64,000 nucleotides of DNA, from positions 13,808,001-13,872,000 of the forward strand of contig NC_073358.2 of assembly GCF_027580225.2 (NCBI RefSeq), written 5' to 3'. The notes beneath the pieces were generated by a model. That model saw nothing but the letters and a program-made list of their open reading frames with translations, was not told the DNA's origin and did not search any database. Below are positions 23,515-37,185 of this stretch, piece by piece (positions within the stretch are counted from its first letter, which is position 1; each line of letters opens with the position of its first letter). The DNA comes from Misgurnus anguillicaudatus (taxonomy: Eukaryota; Chordata; Actinopteri; Cypriniformes; Cobitidae). The position numbers were made by a program, and so were the translations under genes.

Positions 23515-25031
23515 ATGAAGGTAACATGATTTAGCATGATGCTAACATGATAAGCATGAAGCTAGCATGAGGCTAGCATGATTAGCATGAAGCTAGCATG
23601 AGGCTAGCATGATTAGCATGAAGCTAACATGATTAGCATGAAGCTAACATGAAGCTAGCATGATTAGCATGAAGCTAGCATGATGCTAACATGATGTTAG
23701 CATGATTAGCATGAAGTTAACATGATGCTAACAAGATTTGCATGAAGCTAGCATGATTCTAGCATGATTAGCATGAAGCTAGCATGATGCTAGCATGATT
23801 AGCATGAAGCTAGCATGATGCTAGCATGATTAGCATGAAGCTAGCATGATGTTAGCATGATTAGCATGAAGCTAGCATGATGCTAGCATGATTAGCATGA
23901 AGCTAGCATGATGCTAGCATGATTAGCATGAAGCTAGCATGATGCTAGCATAATTAGCATGAAGCTAGTATGATTAGCATGAAGCTAGCATGATGCTAGC
24001 ATGATTAGCATGAAGCTAGCATGATGTTAGCATGATTAGCATGAAGTTAACATGATGCTAACAAGATTAGCATGAAGCTAGCATGATGCTAGCATGATTA
24101 GCATGAAGCTAGCATGATGCTAGCATGATTAGCATGAAGCTAGCATGATAAGCATGAAGCTAGCATGATGCTAGCATTATTAGCATGAAGCTAGCATGAT
24201 GCTAGCATGATTAGCATGATTAGCATGAAGCTAGCATTATGCTAGCATGATTAGCATGAAGCTACCATGATGCTAGCATGATTAGCATGAAGCTAGCATG
24301 ATTAGCATGAAGCTAGCATGATTAGCATGAAGCTAGCATGATGCTAGCATGATTAGCATGAAGCTAGCATGATGCTAGCATGATTAGCATGATGCTAGCA
24401 TGATTAGCATGAAGCTAGCATGATTAGCATGAAGCTAGCATGATGCTAGCATGATTAGCATGAAGCTAGCATGATTAGCATGAAGCTAGCATGATGCTAG
24501 CATGATTAGCATGAAGCTAGCATGATGTTAGCATCATTAGCATGAAGCTAGCATGATGTTAGCATCATTAGCATGAAGCTAGCATGATGCTAGCATGATT
24601 AGCATGAAGCTAGCATGATGGTAGCATGATTAGCATGAAGCTAGCATGATGTTGCATGATTAGCATGAAGCTAGCATGAAGCTAGCATGATTAGCATGAA
24701 GCTAGCATGATTAGCATGAAGCTAGCATAATGCTAGCATGATTAGCATGAAGCTAGCATGATGTTAGCATGATTAGCATGAAGTAAACATGAGGTTAGCA
24801 TGATTAACGTGAAGCTAACATGATTTAACGTGAAGTTAGCATGATTAGCATGATGTTAGCATGATTAGCATGAAGCTAGCACTATTTAGCGTGAAGCTAA
24901 CAAGTTTTAACATGAAGCTAGCATGATTTAGCATGAAGTTCGCAAGCTATATTATGAAATTAGCATAAAGCTAGCATGAAACTAGCATGAAGCTAGTATG
25001 ACTTAGCATGGAGCTAGCATGAAGCTAACAT
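23515..25031. repeat. Minisatellite array 9
   Basis: Monomer array of mixed 20/31-bp periods; variants ACAAGATT (near 23732 and 24060) and TAGCATCATTAG (near 24533) recur. Conserved edge at the 3' end. Confidence 0.95.
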
Positions 25032-25812
25032 GACCCAAAGACCCAACTCCCTTGTCTCTATGATGTTCAGATCCAAAGATATAAGGCTTTGTTTATTATG
25101 TTGCTAGGGTGCTCATATTTGGTTGCTAGGGGCGTGGCTTAACACCTCAATAAGAATCCTATTAAGACTGATTGGATGCCTGAGTAAAATGAGCCCACCC
25201 CTATGTCTCTATGACACTCTGGTCCAAAGATATCCATGTGGGCTTTTTATAATGGTAGTCTATGGAAGATGTTGCTAGGGTACCCAAAATTGTTGCTAGG
25301 GGCGTGGCAAAATAGCTTTGGGGCGATCCTAAGAGACTGATTGGATGACTGAGTAAAATGAGCCCACCCCCATGTCTCTACGACACTCTAAAGTAAAGAT
25401 ATTCCATCTGGGACGCTTTTATTCCCTTATATGGGCATGTTTCCTGCCCCATTATAAGTCAATGGGAAATTTTGGGGGCCTCTTACACCCCAGGGGTATA
25501 GCTTACACCCCATTGTGAGGTATGTTCTTAAACAGCCTGTCAGCCTCCTTAAATGTGGTAAGCCACAAGTTTCTACAAGTTTCTCACTCGCAGCTATGAC
25601 ACGTCAAAGTTTGTCTCAATGTTAAGTCAATGGAAATTTTGGGGTGTTCGAGCCCCCCGTTTAGGAATTTGGAAGGTCCCATCAGTTAGAAAAGATATAG
25701 CACACTCCGTCAGACCAGTCTGAAAGTCCGTGGAAAATTTGGTGCATGTAGCTTGAAAGCTCTAGGACGAGTTACTGTTCGTAATTTTGGTCTCAGAAAA
25801 AGAATAATAATA
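25032..25812. repeat. Core 10 (group III)
   Basis: Group III core: CAACTCCCTTGTCTC, GGCAAAATAGC, CACTCCGTCAGACC, GTTACTGTTCG and 3' end TTTTGGTCTCAGAAAAAG. Confidence 0.9.
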
Positions 25813-25932
25813 ACTAGATATTAAAGTTTGAAGACAAACTTTATGTTGGCTTGAAAAAGCGTAGCCTGACGTTTATAACGGTTTGACAGAAGATTTGTTT
25901 AGTAGGCTATCTGGCTGTTAGTATGTTTAAGT
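25813..25932. repeat. Linker A
   Basis: A linker with small changes (GCCTGACGTTTATAACGG instead of GAACGTTTAAAACGG). Confidence 0.9.
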
Positions 25933-27537
25933 ATGAAGGTAGCATGATTTAACATGATTTAGCATGATGCTAACATGATAAGCATGAAACTAACATGATT
26001 AGCATGAAGCTAGCATGAAGCTAGCATGATTAGCATAAAGCTAGCATGAAGCTAACATGGTTAGCATGAAGCTAACATGATGTTAACATGATTAGCATGA
26101 AGCTAGCATAATGCTAACATGATTAGCATGAAGTTAGCATGAAGCTAGCATAATTAACATGAAGCTAGCATGATGCTAGCATGATTAGCATGAAGCTAGC
26201 ATGATGGTAACATGATTAGCATGAAGCTAGCATGATTAGCATGAAGCTAGCATGAAGCTAGCATGATTAGCATGAAGTTAGCATGAAGCTAACATGATTA
26301 GCATGAAGCTAGCATGATGTTAGCATGATTAGCATGAAGCTAGCATCATGCTAGCATGATTAGCATGAAGCTAGCATGATGCTAACATGATAAGCATGAA
26401 GCTAGCATGATGTTAGCATGATTAGCATGAAGCTAGCATGAAGCTAGCATGAAGCTAGCATGATTAGCATGATGCTATCATGATAAGCATGATGCTAGCA
26501 TGATGCTAACATGATTAACATGAAGCCAGCATGATGCTAACATGATTAGCATGAAGCTAGCATGATTAGCATTAAGTTAGCATGAAGCTAACATGATCAG
26601 CATGAAGCTAGCATGATGTTATCATAAAGCTAGCATGATGCTAACATGATTAGCATGAAGCTAGAATGATAAGCATGAAGCTAGCATGAAGCTAGCATGA
26701 TTAGCATGAAGCTAGCATGATGCTAGCATGATTAGCATGAAGCTAGCATGATGCTAGCATGATTAGCATGAAGCTAGCATGATTAGCATGAAGCTAGCAT
26801 GATGTTAACATGATTAGCATGAAGCTAGCATGATGTTAGCATGAAGCTAGCATGATTAGCATGAAGCTAGCATGATGTTAACATGATTAGCATGAAGCTA
26901 GCATGATGTTAGCATGATTACCATGAAGCTAGCATGATGTTAGCATGATTAGCATGAAGCTAGCATGATGCTACCATGATTAGCATGAAGCTAGCATGAT
27001 GCTAGCATTATTAGCACGAAGCTAGTATGATACTAGCATGATGAGCATGAAGCTAGCATGATGTTAGCATGATTAGCATGAAGCTAGCATGATGCTACCA
27101 TGATTAGCATGAAGCTAGCATGATGCTAGCATTATTAGCACGAAGCTAGTATGATACTAGCATGATTAGCATGAAGCTAGCATGATTATAGCATGATTAG
27201 CATGATTTTAGCATGATTAGCATTATGCTAGCATGATGCTAGCATGATTAGCATGAAGCTAGCATGAGGTTAGCATGATTAACATGAAGTACGCATGAGG
27301 TTAGCATGATTAGCATGAAGCTAACATGATTTAACATGAAGTTAGCATGATTAGCATGATGCTAGCATGATTAGCATGAAGCTAGCACTATTTAGCGTGA
27401 AGCTAACAAGATTTAACATGAAGGTAGCATGATTTAACATGAAGTTAGCAAGCTATATTATGAAATTAGCATAAAGCTAACATGAAACTAGCATGAAGCT
27501 AGTATGACTTAGCATAAAGCTAGCATGTAGCTAACAT
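25933..27537. repeat. Minisatellite array 10
   Basis: Mixed-period array. Its last ~700 bp (from about 26830) match the end of array 12, including TAGCATTATTAGCACG and TAGTATGATACTAGC variants each occurring twice (near 27005 and 27127). Confidence 0.95.
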
Positions 27538-28320
27538 GACCCAAAGACACAACCCCCATGTCTCTATGATGTTCAGATCCAGAGATATAAGGCTTTGTTT
27601 ATTATGTTGCTAGGGTGCTCATATTTGGTTGCTAGGGGCGTGGCTTAATACCTCAATAAGAATCCTATTAAGACTGATTGGATGCCTGAGTAAAATGAGC
27701 CCACCCCTATGTCTCTATGACACTCTGGTGCAAAGATATCCATCTGGGCTTTTTATAATGGTAGTCTATGGGAGATGTTGCTAAGGTACCCAAAATTGTT
27801 GCTAGGGGCGTGGCTTAATAGCTCTGGGGCGATCCTAAGAGACTGATTGGATGACTGAGTAAGATGAGCCCAGCCCCATGTCTCTACGACACTCTAAAGT
27901 GAAGATATTCCATCTGGGACGCTTTTTATTCCCTTTTATGGGCATGTTTCCTGCCCCATTATAAGTCAATGGGAAATTTTGGGGGCCTCTTACACCCCAG
28001 GGGTACAGCTTACACCCCATTGTGAGGTATGTTCTTACAGAGCCTGTCAGCCTCCTTAAATGTGGTAAGCCACAAGTTTCTACAAGTTTCACACTCGCAG
28101 CTATGACCCGTCAAAGTTTGTCTCAATGTTAAGTCAATGGGAATTTTGGGGTGTTTGAGCCCCCCGTTTAGGAATTCGGAAGGTCCCATCAGTTAGAAAA
28201 GATATAGCACACTAAGTCAGACCAGTCTGAAGGTCCGTGGAAAATTTGGTGCATGTAGCTTGAAAGCTCTAGGACGAGTTAGTGTCAGAAATTTTGGTCT
28301 CAGAAAAAGAATAATAATAA
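27538..28320. repeat. Core 11 (group III)
   Basis: Group III core with AGACACAACCC, GCTAAGGTACCC and GTAAGATGAGCCCAGCC. A spurious 85-codon minus-strand frame is identical to that of core 13. It differs from core 13 at CACACTAAGTCAG (core 13: CACACTCCGTCAG), a possible conversion patch. Confidence 0.9.
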
Positions 28321-28430
28321 AATATAAGTTTAATAGCAATAACAATATATTGGCTTTTTCAAAGCCAACATAATAATAATAAGTTTAAAAGCAATAACAA
28401 TATGTTGGCTTTTTCAAAGCCAACATAATA
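28321..28430. repeat. Hairpin module HP1, two copies
   Basis: Two HP1 modules (first with TATATTGG arm variant), followed by ACTAG. Confidence 0.9.
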
Positions 28431-28526
28431 ACTAGATATTAAAGTTTGAGGACAAAGCATGAACGTTTAAAACGGTTTGACAGAAGTTTAGTTTAGTAGG
28501 CTATCTGGCTGTTAATATGTTTAAGT
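28431..28526. repeat. Linker A with internal deletion
   Basis: Goes from AAAGTTTGAGGACAAA directly to GCATGAACG, losing the second arm of the inverted repeat and TATGTTGGCTT. The same deletion is at 34337, marking the duplicated pair. Confidence 0.9.
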
Positions 28527-30788
28527 ATGAAGGTAACATGATTTAGCATGATGCTAACATGATAAGCATGAAGCTAGCATGAGGCTAACATAATTAGCAT
28601 GAAGCTAGCATGATTAGCATGAAGCTAGCATGATTAGCATGAAGCTAGCATGATGCTAGCATGATTAGCATGAAGCTAGCATGATGCTAGCATGATTAGC
28701 ATGAAGCTAACATGAAGCTAGCATGATTAGCATGAAGCTAGCATGAAGCTAGCATGATTAGCATGAAGTTAGCATGAAGCTAGCATGATTAGCATGAAGC
28801 TAGCATGATGCTAGCATGATTAGCATAAAGCTAGCATGATGCTAGCATGATTAGCGTGAAGTTAGCATGATGCTATCATGATTAGCATGAAGCTAGCATG
28901 ATGTTAGCATGATTAGCATGAAGCTAGCATGATGCTAGCATGATTAGCATGAAGCTAACATGACGTTAGCATCATAAGCATGAAGCTAGCATGATGCTAG
29001 CATGATTAGCATGAAGCTAGCATGATGGTAGCATGATTAGCATGAAGCTAGCATGAAGTTAGCATGATTAGCATGAAGCTAGCATGATTAACATGAAGCT
29101 AGCATGATGCTAGCATGATTAGCATGAAGCTAGCATGATTTAAAGTGAAGTTAGCATGATTAGCATGATGTTAGCATGATTAGCATGAAGCTAGCACTAT
29201 TTAGCGTGAAGCTAGCATGATTAGCATGAAGCTAGCATGATGCTAGCATGATTAGCATGAAGCTAGCATGATGCTAGCATGATTAGCATGAAGCTAGCAT
29301 GATGCTAGCATGATTAGCATGAAGCTAACATGAAGCTAGCATGATTAGCATGAAGCTAGCATGATTAGCATGAAGCTAGCATGATGCTAGCATGATTAGC
29401 ATGAAGCTAGCATGATTAGCATGAAGCTAGCATGATGCTAGCATGATTAGCATGAAGCTAACATGACGTTAGCATCATTAGCATGAAGCTAGCATGATGC
29501 TAGCATGATTAGCATGAAGCTAGCATGAAGCTAGCATGATGCTAGCATGATTAGCATGAAGCTAGCATGAAGCTAGCATGATTAGCATGAAGCTAGCATG
29601 ATGCTAGCATGATTAGCATGAAGCTAGCATGATGCTAGCATGATTAGCATGAAGCTAACATGATGCTAACATGATTACCATGAAGCTAGCATGATGCAAT
29701 CATGATTAGCATGAAGCTAGCATGATGTTAGCATGATTAGCATGAAGCTAGCATGATGCTAGCATGATTAGCATGAAGCTAGCATGATTAGCATGAAGCT
29801 AGCATGATGCTAGCATTATTAGCATGAAGCTAGCATGATGCTAGCATGATTAGCATGAAGCTAGCATGATTAGCATGAAGCTACCATGATGCTAGCATTA
29901 TTAGCATGAAGCTAACATGACGTTAGCATAATTAGCATGAAGCTAGCATGATGCTAGCATGATTAGCAAGAAGCTAGCATGATGGTAGCATGATTAGCAT
30001 GAAGCTAGCATGATTAGCATGAAGCTAGCATGATGCTAGCATGATTAGCATGAAGCTAGCATGATGCTAGCATGATTAGCATGAAGCTAACATGATGCTA
30101 ACATGATTACCATGAAGCTAGCATGATGCAATCATGATTAGCATGAAGCTAGCATGATGTTAGCATGATTAGCATGAAGCTAGCATGATGCTAGCATGAT
30201 TAGCATGAAGCTAGCATGATTAGCATGAAGCTAGCATGATGCTAGCATTATTAGCATGAAGCTAGCATGATGCTAGCATGATTAGCATGAAGCTAGCATG
30301 ATTAGCATGAAGCTACCATGATGCTAGCATTATTAGCATGAAGCTAACATGACGTTAGCATAATTAGCATGAAGCTAGCATGATGCTAGCATGATTAGCA
30401 AGAAGCTAGCATGATGGTAGCATGATTAGCATGAAGCTAGCATGAAGCTAGCATGATTAGCATGAAGCTAGCATGAAGCTAGCATGAAGCTAGCATGATT
30501 AGCATGAAGCTAGCATGATTAGCATGAAGCTAGCATGATGCTAGCATGATGCTAGCATGATTAGCATGAAGCTAGCATGATTTAAAGTGAAGTTAGCATG
30601 ATTAGCATGATGCTAGCATGATTAGCATGAAGCTAGCACTATTTAGCGTGAAGCTAACAAGATTTAACATGAAGCTAGCATGATTTAGCATGAAGTTCGC
30701 AAGCTATATTATGAAATTAGCATAAAGCTAGCATGAAACTAGCATGAAGCTAGTATGACTTAGCATGGAGCTAGCATGAAGCTAACAT
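28527..30788. repeat. Minisatellite array 11, with 432-bp internal duplication
   Basis: Long array. A block carrying GATTACCATGAAG and GCAATCATG occurs at 29673 and again at 30105 (432 bp apart). An orphan edge sequence (TTTAAAGTGAAGTTAGC ... CACTATTTAGCGTG, near 29145-29208) lies inside the array, and again in its normal place near 30637. Confidence 0.95.
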
Positions 30789-31566
30789 GACCCAAAGACC
30801 CAACCCCCTTGTCTCTATGATGTTCAGATCCAAAGATATAAGGCTTTGTTTATTATGTTGCTAGGGTGCTCATATTTGGTTGCTAGGGGCGTGGCTTAAC
30901 ACCTCAATAAGAATTCTATTAAGACTGATTGGATGCCTGAGTAAAATGAGCCCACCCCTATGTCTCTATGACACTCTGGTCCAAAGATATCCATGTGGGC
31001 TTTTTATAATGGTAGTTTATGGAAGATGTTGCTAGGGTACCCAAAATTGTTGCTAGGGGCGTGGCAAAATAGCTTTGGGGCGATCCTAAGAGACTGATTG
31101 GATGACTGAGTAAAATGAGCCCACCCCCATGTCTCTACGACACTCTAAAGTAAAGATATTCCATCTGGGACGCTTTTATTCCCTTATATGGGCATGTTTC
31201 CTGCCCCATTATAAGTCAATGGGAAATTTTGGGGGCCTCTTACACCCCAGGGGTACAGCTTACACCCCATTGTGAGGTATGTTCTTACACAGCCTGTCAG
31301 CCTCCTTAAATGTGGTAAGCCACAAGTTTCTACAAGTTTCTCACTCGCAGCTATGACCCGTCAAAGTTTGTCTCAATGTTAAGTCAATGGAAATTTTGGG
31401 GTGTTCGAGCCCCCCGTTTAGGAATTTGGAAGGTCCCATCAGTTAGAAAAGATATAGCACACTCCGTCAGACCAGTCTGAAGGTCCGTGGAAAATTTGGT
31501 GCATGTAGCTTGAAAGCTCTAGGACGAGTTACTGTTCGTAATTTTGGTCTCAGAAAAAGAATAATA
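30789..31566. repeat. Core 12 (group III)
   Basis: Group III core like core 10 (CCCCCTTGTCTC, GGCAAAATAGC, GTTACTGTTCG). It appears identical to core 14. Confidence 0.9.
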
Positions 31567-31700
31567 ACTAGATATTAAAGTTTGAAAACAAACTTTATGT
31601 TGGCTTGAAAAAGCGTGGCCTGAACAGTTTCACAGGATAAACGTAAAGTTTAGACCGTCAATTTAGTCTAGCTGGTTGTTTGCATGATTAAGAATGAATA
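31567..31700. repeat. Linker B
   Basis: As at 11708, with AAAGTTTGAAAACAAACTTT and AAGTTTAGACCGTC variants, both shared with the linker at 37052. Confidence 0.9.
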
Positions 31701-33443
31701 CAGCTTGATTTATCATGAAGACAAAATGATTGGAATGAAGTTAGCATGATTAGCATGAAGCTAGCATGATTAGAATGAAGCTAGCATGATTAGCATGAAG
31801 CTAGTACGATGCTAGCATGATTAGCATGAAGCTAACATGATTAGCATGAAGCTAGCATGATGCTAACATGATTAACATGCAGCTAACATGAAGTTAGCAT
31901 GATTAGCATGAAGCTAGCATGATGCTAGCATGATTAGCCAGAAGCTAGCATGATGCTAGCATGATTAGCATGAAGCTAGCATGATGCTATCTTGATTAGC
32001 CTCCTTAAATGTGGTAAGCCACATGATGCTAGCATGATTAACATGATGCTAGCATGATTAGCATGAAGCTAGCATGAAGCTAGCATGATTAGCATGAAGC
32101 TAGCATGATGCTAGCATGATTAGCATGAAGCTAGCATGATGCTAGCATGATTAGCATGAAGCTAGCATGATGCTATCTTGATTAGCATGATGCTAGCATA
32201 ATTAGCATGATGCTAGCATGATTAGCATGATGCTAGCATGATAAGCATGATGCTAACATGATTAGCATGAAGCTAGCATGATGTTAGCATGATAAGCATG
32301 AAGCTAGCATGAAGTTGCATGATTAGCATGAAGCTAGCATGATTTGCATGAAGCTAGCATGATTCGCATGAAGCTAGCATGATTCGCATGAAGCTAGCAT
32401 GATTAGCATGATTAGCATGAAGCTAGCATTATGTTAGCATGATTAGCATGAAGCTAGCATAATTAGCGTGAAGATAACATGATGTTAGCATGATTAGCAT
32501 GAAGCTAGCATGATGTTAGCACGATTAGCATGATGCTAGCATGATAAGCATGAAGCTAACATGATGCTAGCATGATTAGCATGAAGCTAGCATGATGCTA
32601 GCATGATTAGCATGAAGTTAGCATGAAGCTAGCATGATTAGCATGAAGCTAGCATAATGTTAGCATGATTAGCATGAAGCTAGCATGATGCTAACATGAT
32701 TAGCATGAAGCTAGCATGATTAGCATGAAGCTAGCATGATGTTAGCATGAAGCTAGCATGATTAGCATGAAGCTAGCATGATGTTAACATGATTAGCATG
32801 AAGCTAGCATGATGTTAGCATGATTAGCATGAAGCTAGCATGATGTTAGCATGATTAGCATGAAGCTAGCATGATGCTACCATGATTAGCATGAAGCTAG
32901 CATGATGCTAGCATTATTAGCACGAAGCTAGTATGATACTAGCATGATGAGCATGAAGCTAGCATGATGTTAGCATGATTAGCATGAAGCTAGCATGATG
33001 CTACCATGATTAGCATGAAGCTAGCATGATGCTAGCATTATTAGCACGAAGCTAGTATGATACTAGCATGATTAGCATGAAGCTAGCATGATTATAGCAT
33101 GATTAGCATGATTTTAGCATGATTAGCATTATGCTAGCATGATGCTAGCATGATTAGCATGAAGCTAGCATGAGGTTAGCATGATTAACATGAAGTACGC
33201 ATGAGGTTAGCATGATTAGCATGAAGCTAACATGATTTAACATGAAGTTAGCATGATTAGCATGATGCTAGCATGATTAGCATGAAGCTAGCACTATTTA
33301 GCGTGAAGCTAACAAGATTTAACATGAAGGTAGCATGATTTAACATGAAGTTAGCAAGCTATATTATGAAATTAGCATAAAGCTAACATGAAACTAGCAT
33401 GAAGCTAGTATGACTTAGCATAAAGCTAGCATGTAGCTAACAT
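31701..33443. repeat. Minisatellite array 12 with embedded core scrap
   Basis: Mixed-period array. At 31998-32023 a 26-bp piece of core (AGCCTCCTTAAATG followed by TGGTAAGCCACA) is inserted between monomers. The right end resembles array 10. Confidence 0.95.
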
Positions 33444-34226
33444 GACCCAAAGACACAACCCCCATGTCTCTATGATGTTCAGATCCAGAGATATAAGGCT
33501 TTGTTTATTATGTTGCTAGGGTGCTCATATTTGGTTGCTAGGGGCGTGGCTTAATACCTCAATAAGAATCCTATTAAGACTGATTGGATGCCTGAGTAAA
33601 ATGAGCCCACCCCTATGTCTCTATGACACTCTGGTGCAAAGATATCCATCTGGGCTTTTTATAATGGTAGTCTATGGGAGATGTTGCTAAGGTACCCAAA
33701 ATTGTTGCTAGGGGCGTGGCTTAATAGCTCTGGGGCGATCCTAAGAGACTGATTGGATGACTGAGTAAGATGAGCCCAGCCCCATGTCTCTACGACACTC
33801 TAAAGTGAAGATATTCCATCTGGGACGCTTTTTATTCCCTTTTATGGGCATGTTTCCTGCCCCATTATAAGTCAATGGGAAATTTTGGGGGCCTCTTACA
33901 CCCCAGGGGTACAGCTTACACCCCATTGTGAGGTATGTTCTTACAGAGCCTGTCAGCCTCCTTAAATGTGGTAAGCCACAAGTTTCTACAAGTTTCACAC
34001 TCGCAGCTATGACCCGTCAAAGTTTGTCTCAATGTTAAGTCAATGGGAATTTTGGGGTGTTTGAGCCCCCCGTTTAGGAATTCGGAAGGTCCCATCAGTT
34101 AGAAAAGATATAGCACACTCCGTCAGACCAGTCTGAAGGTCCGTGGAAAATTTGGTGCATGTAGCTTGAAAGCTCTAGGACGAGTTAGTGTCAGAAATTT
34201 TGGTCTCAGAAAAAGAATAATAATAA
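33444..34226. repeat. Core 13 (group III, copy of core 11)
   Basis: Offset of 5,906 bp from core 11, with the same AGACACAACCC and GCTAAGGTACCC markers and the same spurious 85-codon frame. Confidence 0.9.
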
Positions 34227-34336
34227 AATATAAGTTTAATAGCAATAACAATATATTGGCTTTTTCAAAGCCAACATAATAATAATAAGTTTAAAAGCAA
34301 TAACAATATGTTGGCTTTTTCAAAGCCAACATAATA
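34227..34336. repeat. Hairpin module HP1, two copies
   Basis: Same two modules as at 28321. Confidence 0.9.
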
Positions 34337-34432
34337 ACTAGATATTAAAGTTTGAGGACAAAGCATGAACGTTTAAAACGGTTTGACAGAAGTTTAGTTT
34401 AGTAGGCTATCTGGCTGTTAATATGTTTAAGT
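34337..34432. repeat. Linker A with internal deletion
   Basis: Same deletion as the linker at 28431. Confidence 0.9.
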
Positions 34433-36273
34433 ATGAAGGTAACATGATTTAGCATGATGCTAACATGATAAGCATGAAGCTAGCATGAGGCTAACATAAT
34501 TAGCATGAAGCTAGCATGATTAGCATGAAGCTAGCATGATTAGCATGAAGCTAGCATGATGCTAGCATGATTAGCATGAAGCTAGCATGATGCTAGCATG
34601 ATTAGCATGAAGCTAACATGAAGCTAGCATGATTAGCATGAAGCTAGCATGAAGCTAGCATGATTAGCATGAAGTTAGCATGAAGCTAGCATGATTAGCA
34701 TGAAGCTAGCATGATTAGCATGAAGCTAGCATGATGCTAGCATGATTAGCATGAAGCTAGCATGATGCTAGCATGATTAGCATGAAGCTAACATGAAGCT
34801 AGCATGATTAGCATGAAGCTAGCATGAAGCTAGCATGATTAGCGTGAAGTTAGCATGATGCTATCATGATTAGCATGAAGCTAGCATGATGTTAGCATGA
34901 TTAGCATGAAGCTAGCATGATGCTAGCATGATTAGCATGAAGCTAACATGACGTTAGCATCATAAGCATGAAGCTAGCATGATGCTAGCATGATTAGCAT
35001 GAAGCTAGCATGATGGTAGCATGATTAGCATGAAGCTAGCATGAAGTTAGCATGATTAGCATGAAGCTAGCATGATTAACATGAAGTTAGCATGATGCTA
35101 GCATGATTAGCATGAAGCTAGCATGATTTAAAGTGAAGTTAGCATGATTAGCATGATGTTAGCATGATTAGCATGAAGCTAGCACTATTTAGCGTGAAGC
35201 TAGCATGATTAGCATGAAGCTAGCATGATGCTAGCATGATTAGCATGAAGCTAGCATGATGCTAGCATGATTAGCATGAAGCTAGCATGATGCTAGCATG
35301 ATTAGCATGAAGCTAACATGAAGCTAGCATGATTAGCATGAAGCTAGCATGATTAGCATGAAGCTAGCATGATGCTAGCATGATTAGCATGAAGCTAGCA
35401 TGATTAGCATGAAGCTAACATGAAGCTAACATGAAGCTAACATGAAGCCAGCATGATGCTAGCATGATTAGCATGAAGCTAGCATGAAGCTAGCATGATT
35501 AGCATGAAGCTAGCATGATGCTAGCATGATTAGCATGAAGCTAGCATGATGCTAGCATGATTAGCATGAAGCTAACATGATGCTAACATGATTACCATGA
35601 AGCTAGCATGATGCAATCATGATTAGCATGAAGCTAGCATGATGTTAGCATGATTAGCATGAAGCTAGCATGATGCTAGCATGATTAGCATGAAGCTAGC
35701 ATGATTAGCATGAAGCTAGCATGATGCTAGCATGATTAGCATGAAGCTAGCATGATGCTAGCATGATTAGCATGAAGCTAGCATGATTAGCATGAAGCTA
35801 CCATGATGCTAGCATTATTAGCATGAAGCTAACATGACGTTAGCATAATTAGCATGAAGCTAGCATGATGCTAGCATGATTAGCATGAAGCTAGCATGAT
35901 GGTAGCATGATTAGCATGAAGCTAGCATGAAGCTAGCATGATTAGCATGAAGCTAGCATGAAGCTAGCATGAAGCTAGCATGATTAGCATGAAGCTAGCA
36001 TGATTAGCATGAAGCTAGCATGATGCTAGCATGATGCTAGCATGATTAGCATGAAGCTAGCATGATTTAAAGTGAAGTTAGCATGATTAGCATGATGCTA
36101 GCATGATTAGCATGAAGCTAGCACTATTTAGCGTGAAGCTAACAAGATTTAACATGAAGCTAGCATGATTTAGCATGAAGTTCGCAAGCTATATTATGAA
36201 ATTAGCATAAAGCTAGCATGAAACTAGCATGAAGCTAGTATGACTTAGCATGGAGCTAGCATGAAGCTAACAT
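34433..36273. repeat. Minisatellite array 13
   Basis: Counterpart of array 11, including the orphan edge near 35125-35200, but with one copy of the GATTACCATGAAG / GCAATCATG block (near 35590); hence about 420 bp shorter. Confidence 0.95.
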
Positions 36274-37051
36274 GACCCAAAGACCCAACCCCCTTGTCTC
36301 TATGATGTTCAGATCCAAAGATATAAGGCTTTGTTTATTATGTTGCTAGGGTGCTCATATTTGGTTGCTAGGGGCGTGGCTTAACACCTCAATAAGAATT
36401 CTATTAAGACTGATTGGATGCCTGAGTAAAATGAGCCCACCCCTATGTCTCTATGACACTCTGGTCCAAAGATATCCATGTGGGCTTTTTATAATGGTAG
36501 TTTATGGAAGATGTTGCTAGGGTACCCAAAATTGTTGCTAGGGGCGTGGCAAAATAGCTTTGGGGCGATCCTAAGAGACTGATTGGATGACTGAGTAAAA
36601 TGAGCCCACCCCCATGTCTCTACGACACTCTAAAGTAAAGATATTCCATCTGGGACGCTTTTATTCCCTTATATGGGCATGTTTCCTGCCCCATTATAAG
36701 TCAATGGGAAATTTTGGGGGCCTCTTACACCCCAGGGGTACAGCTTACACCCCATTGTGAGGTATGTTCTTACACAGCCTGTCAGCCTCCTTAAATGTGG
36801 TAAGCCACAAGTTTCTACAAGTTTCTCACTCGCAGCTATGACCCGTCAAAGTTTGTCTCAATGTTAAGTCAATGGAAATTTTGGGGTGTTCGAGCCCCCC
36901 GTTTAGGAATTTGGAAGGTCCCATCAGTTAGAAAAGATATAGCACACTCCGTCAGACCAGTCTGAAGGTCCGTGGAAAATTTGGTGCATGTAGCTTGAAA
37001 GCTCTAGGACGAGTTACTGTTCGTAATTTTGGTCTCAGAAAAAGAATAATA
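36274..37051. repeat. Core 14 (group III, copy of core 12)
   Basis: Offset 5,485 bp from core 12; same markers throughout as far as can be read by eye. Confidence 0.9.
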
Positions 37052-37185
37052 ACTAGATATTAAAGTTTGAAAACAAACTTTATGTTGGCTTGAAAAAGCG
37101 TGGCCTGAACAGTTTCACAGGATAAACGTAAAGTTTAGACCGTCAATTTAGTCTAGCTGGTTGTTTGCATGATTAAGAATGAATA
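37052..37185. repeat. Linker B
   Basis: Same variants as the linker at 31567. Confidence 0.9.
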
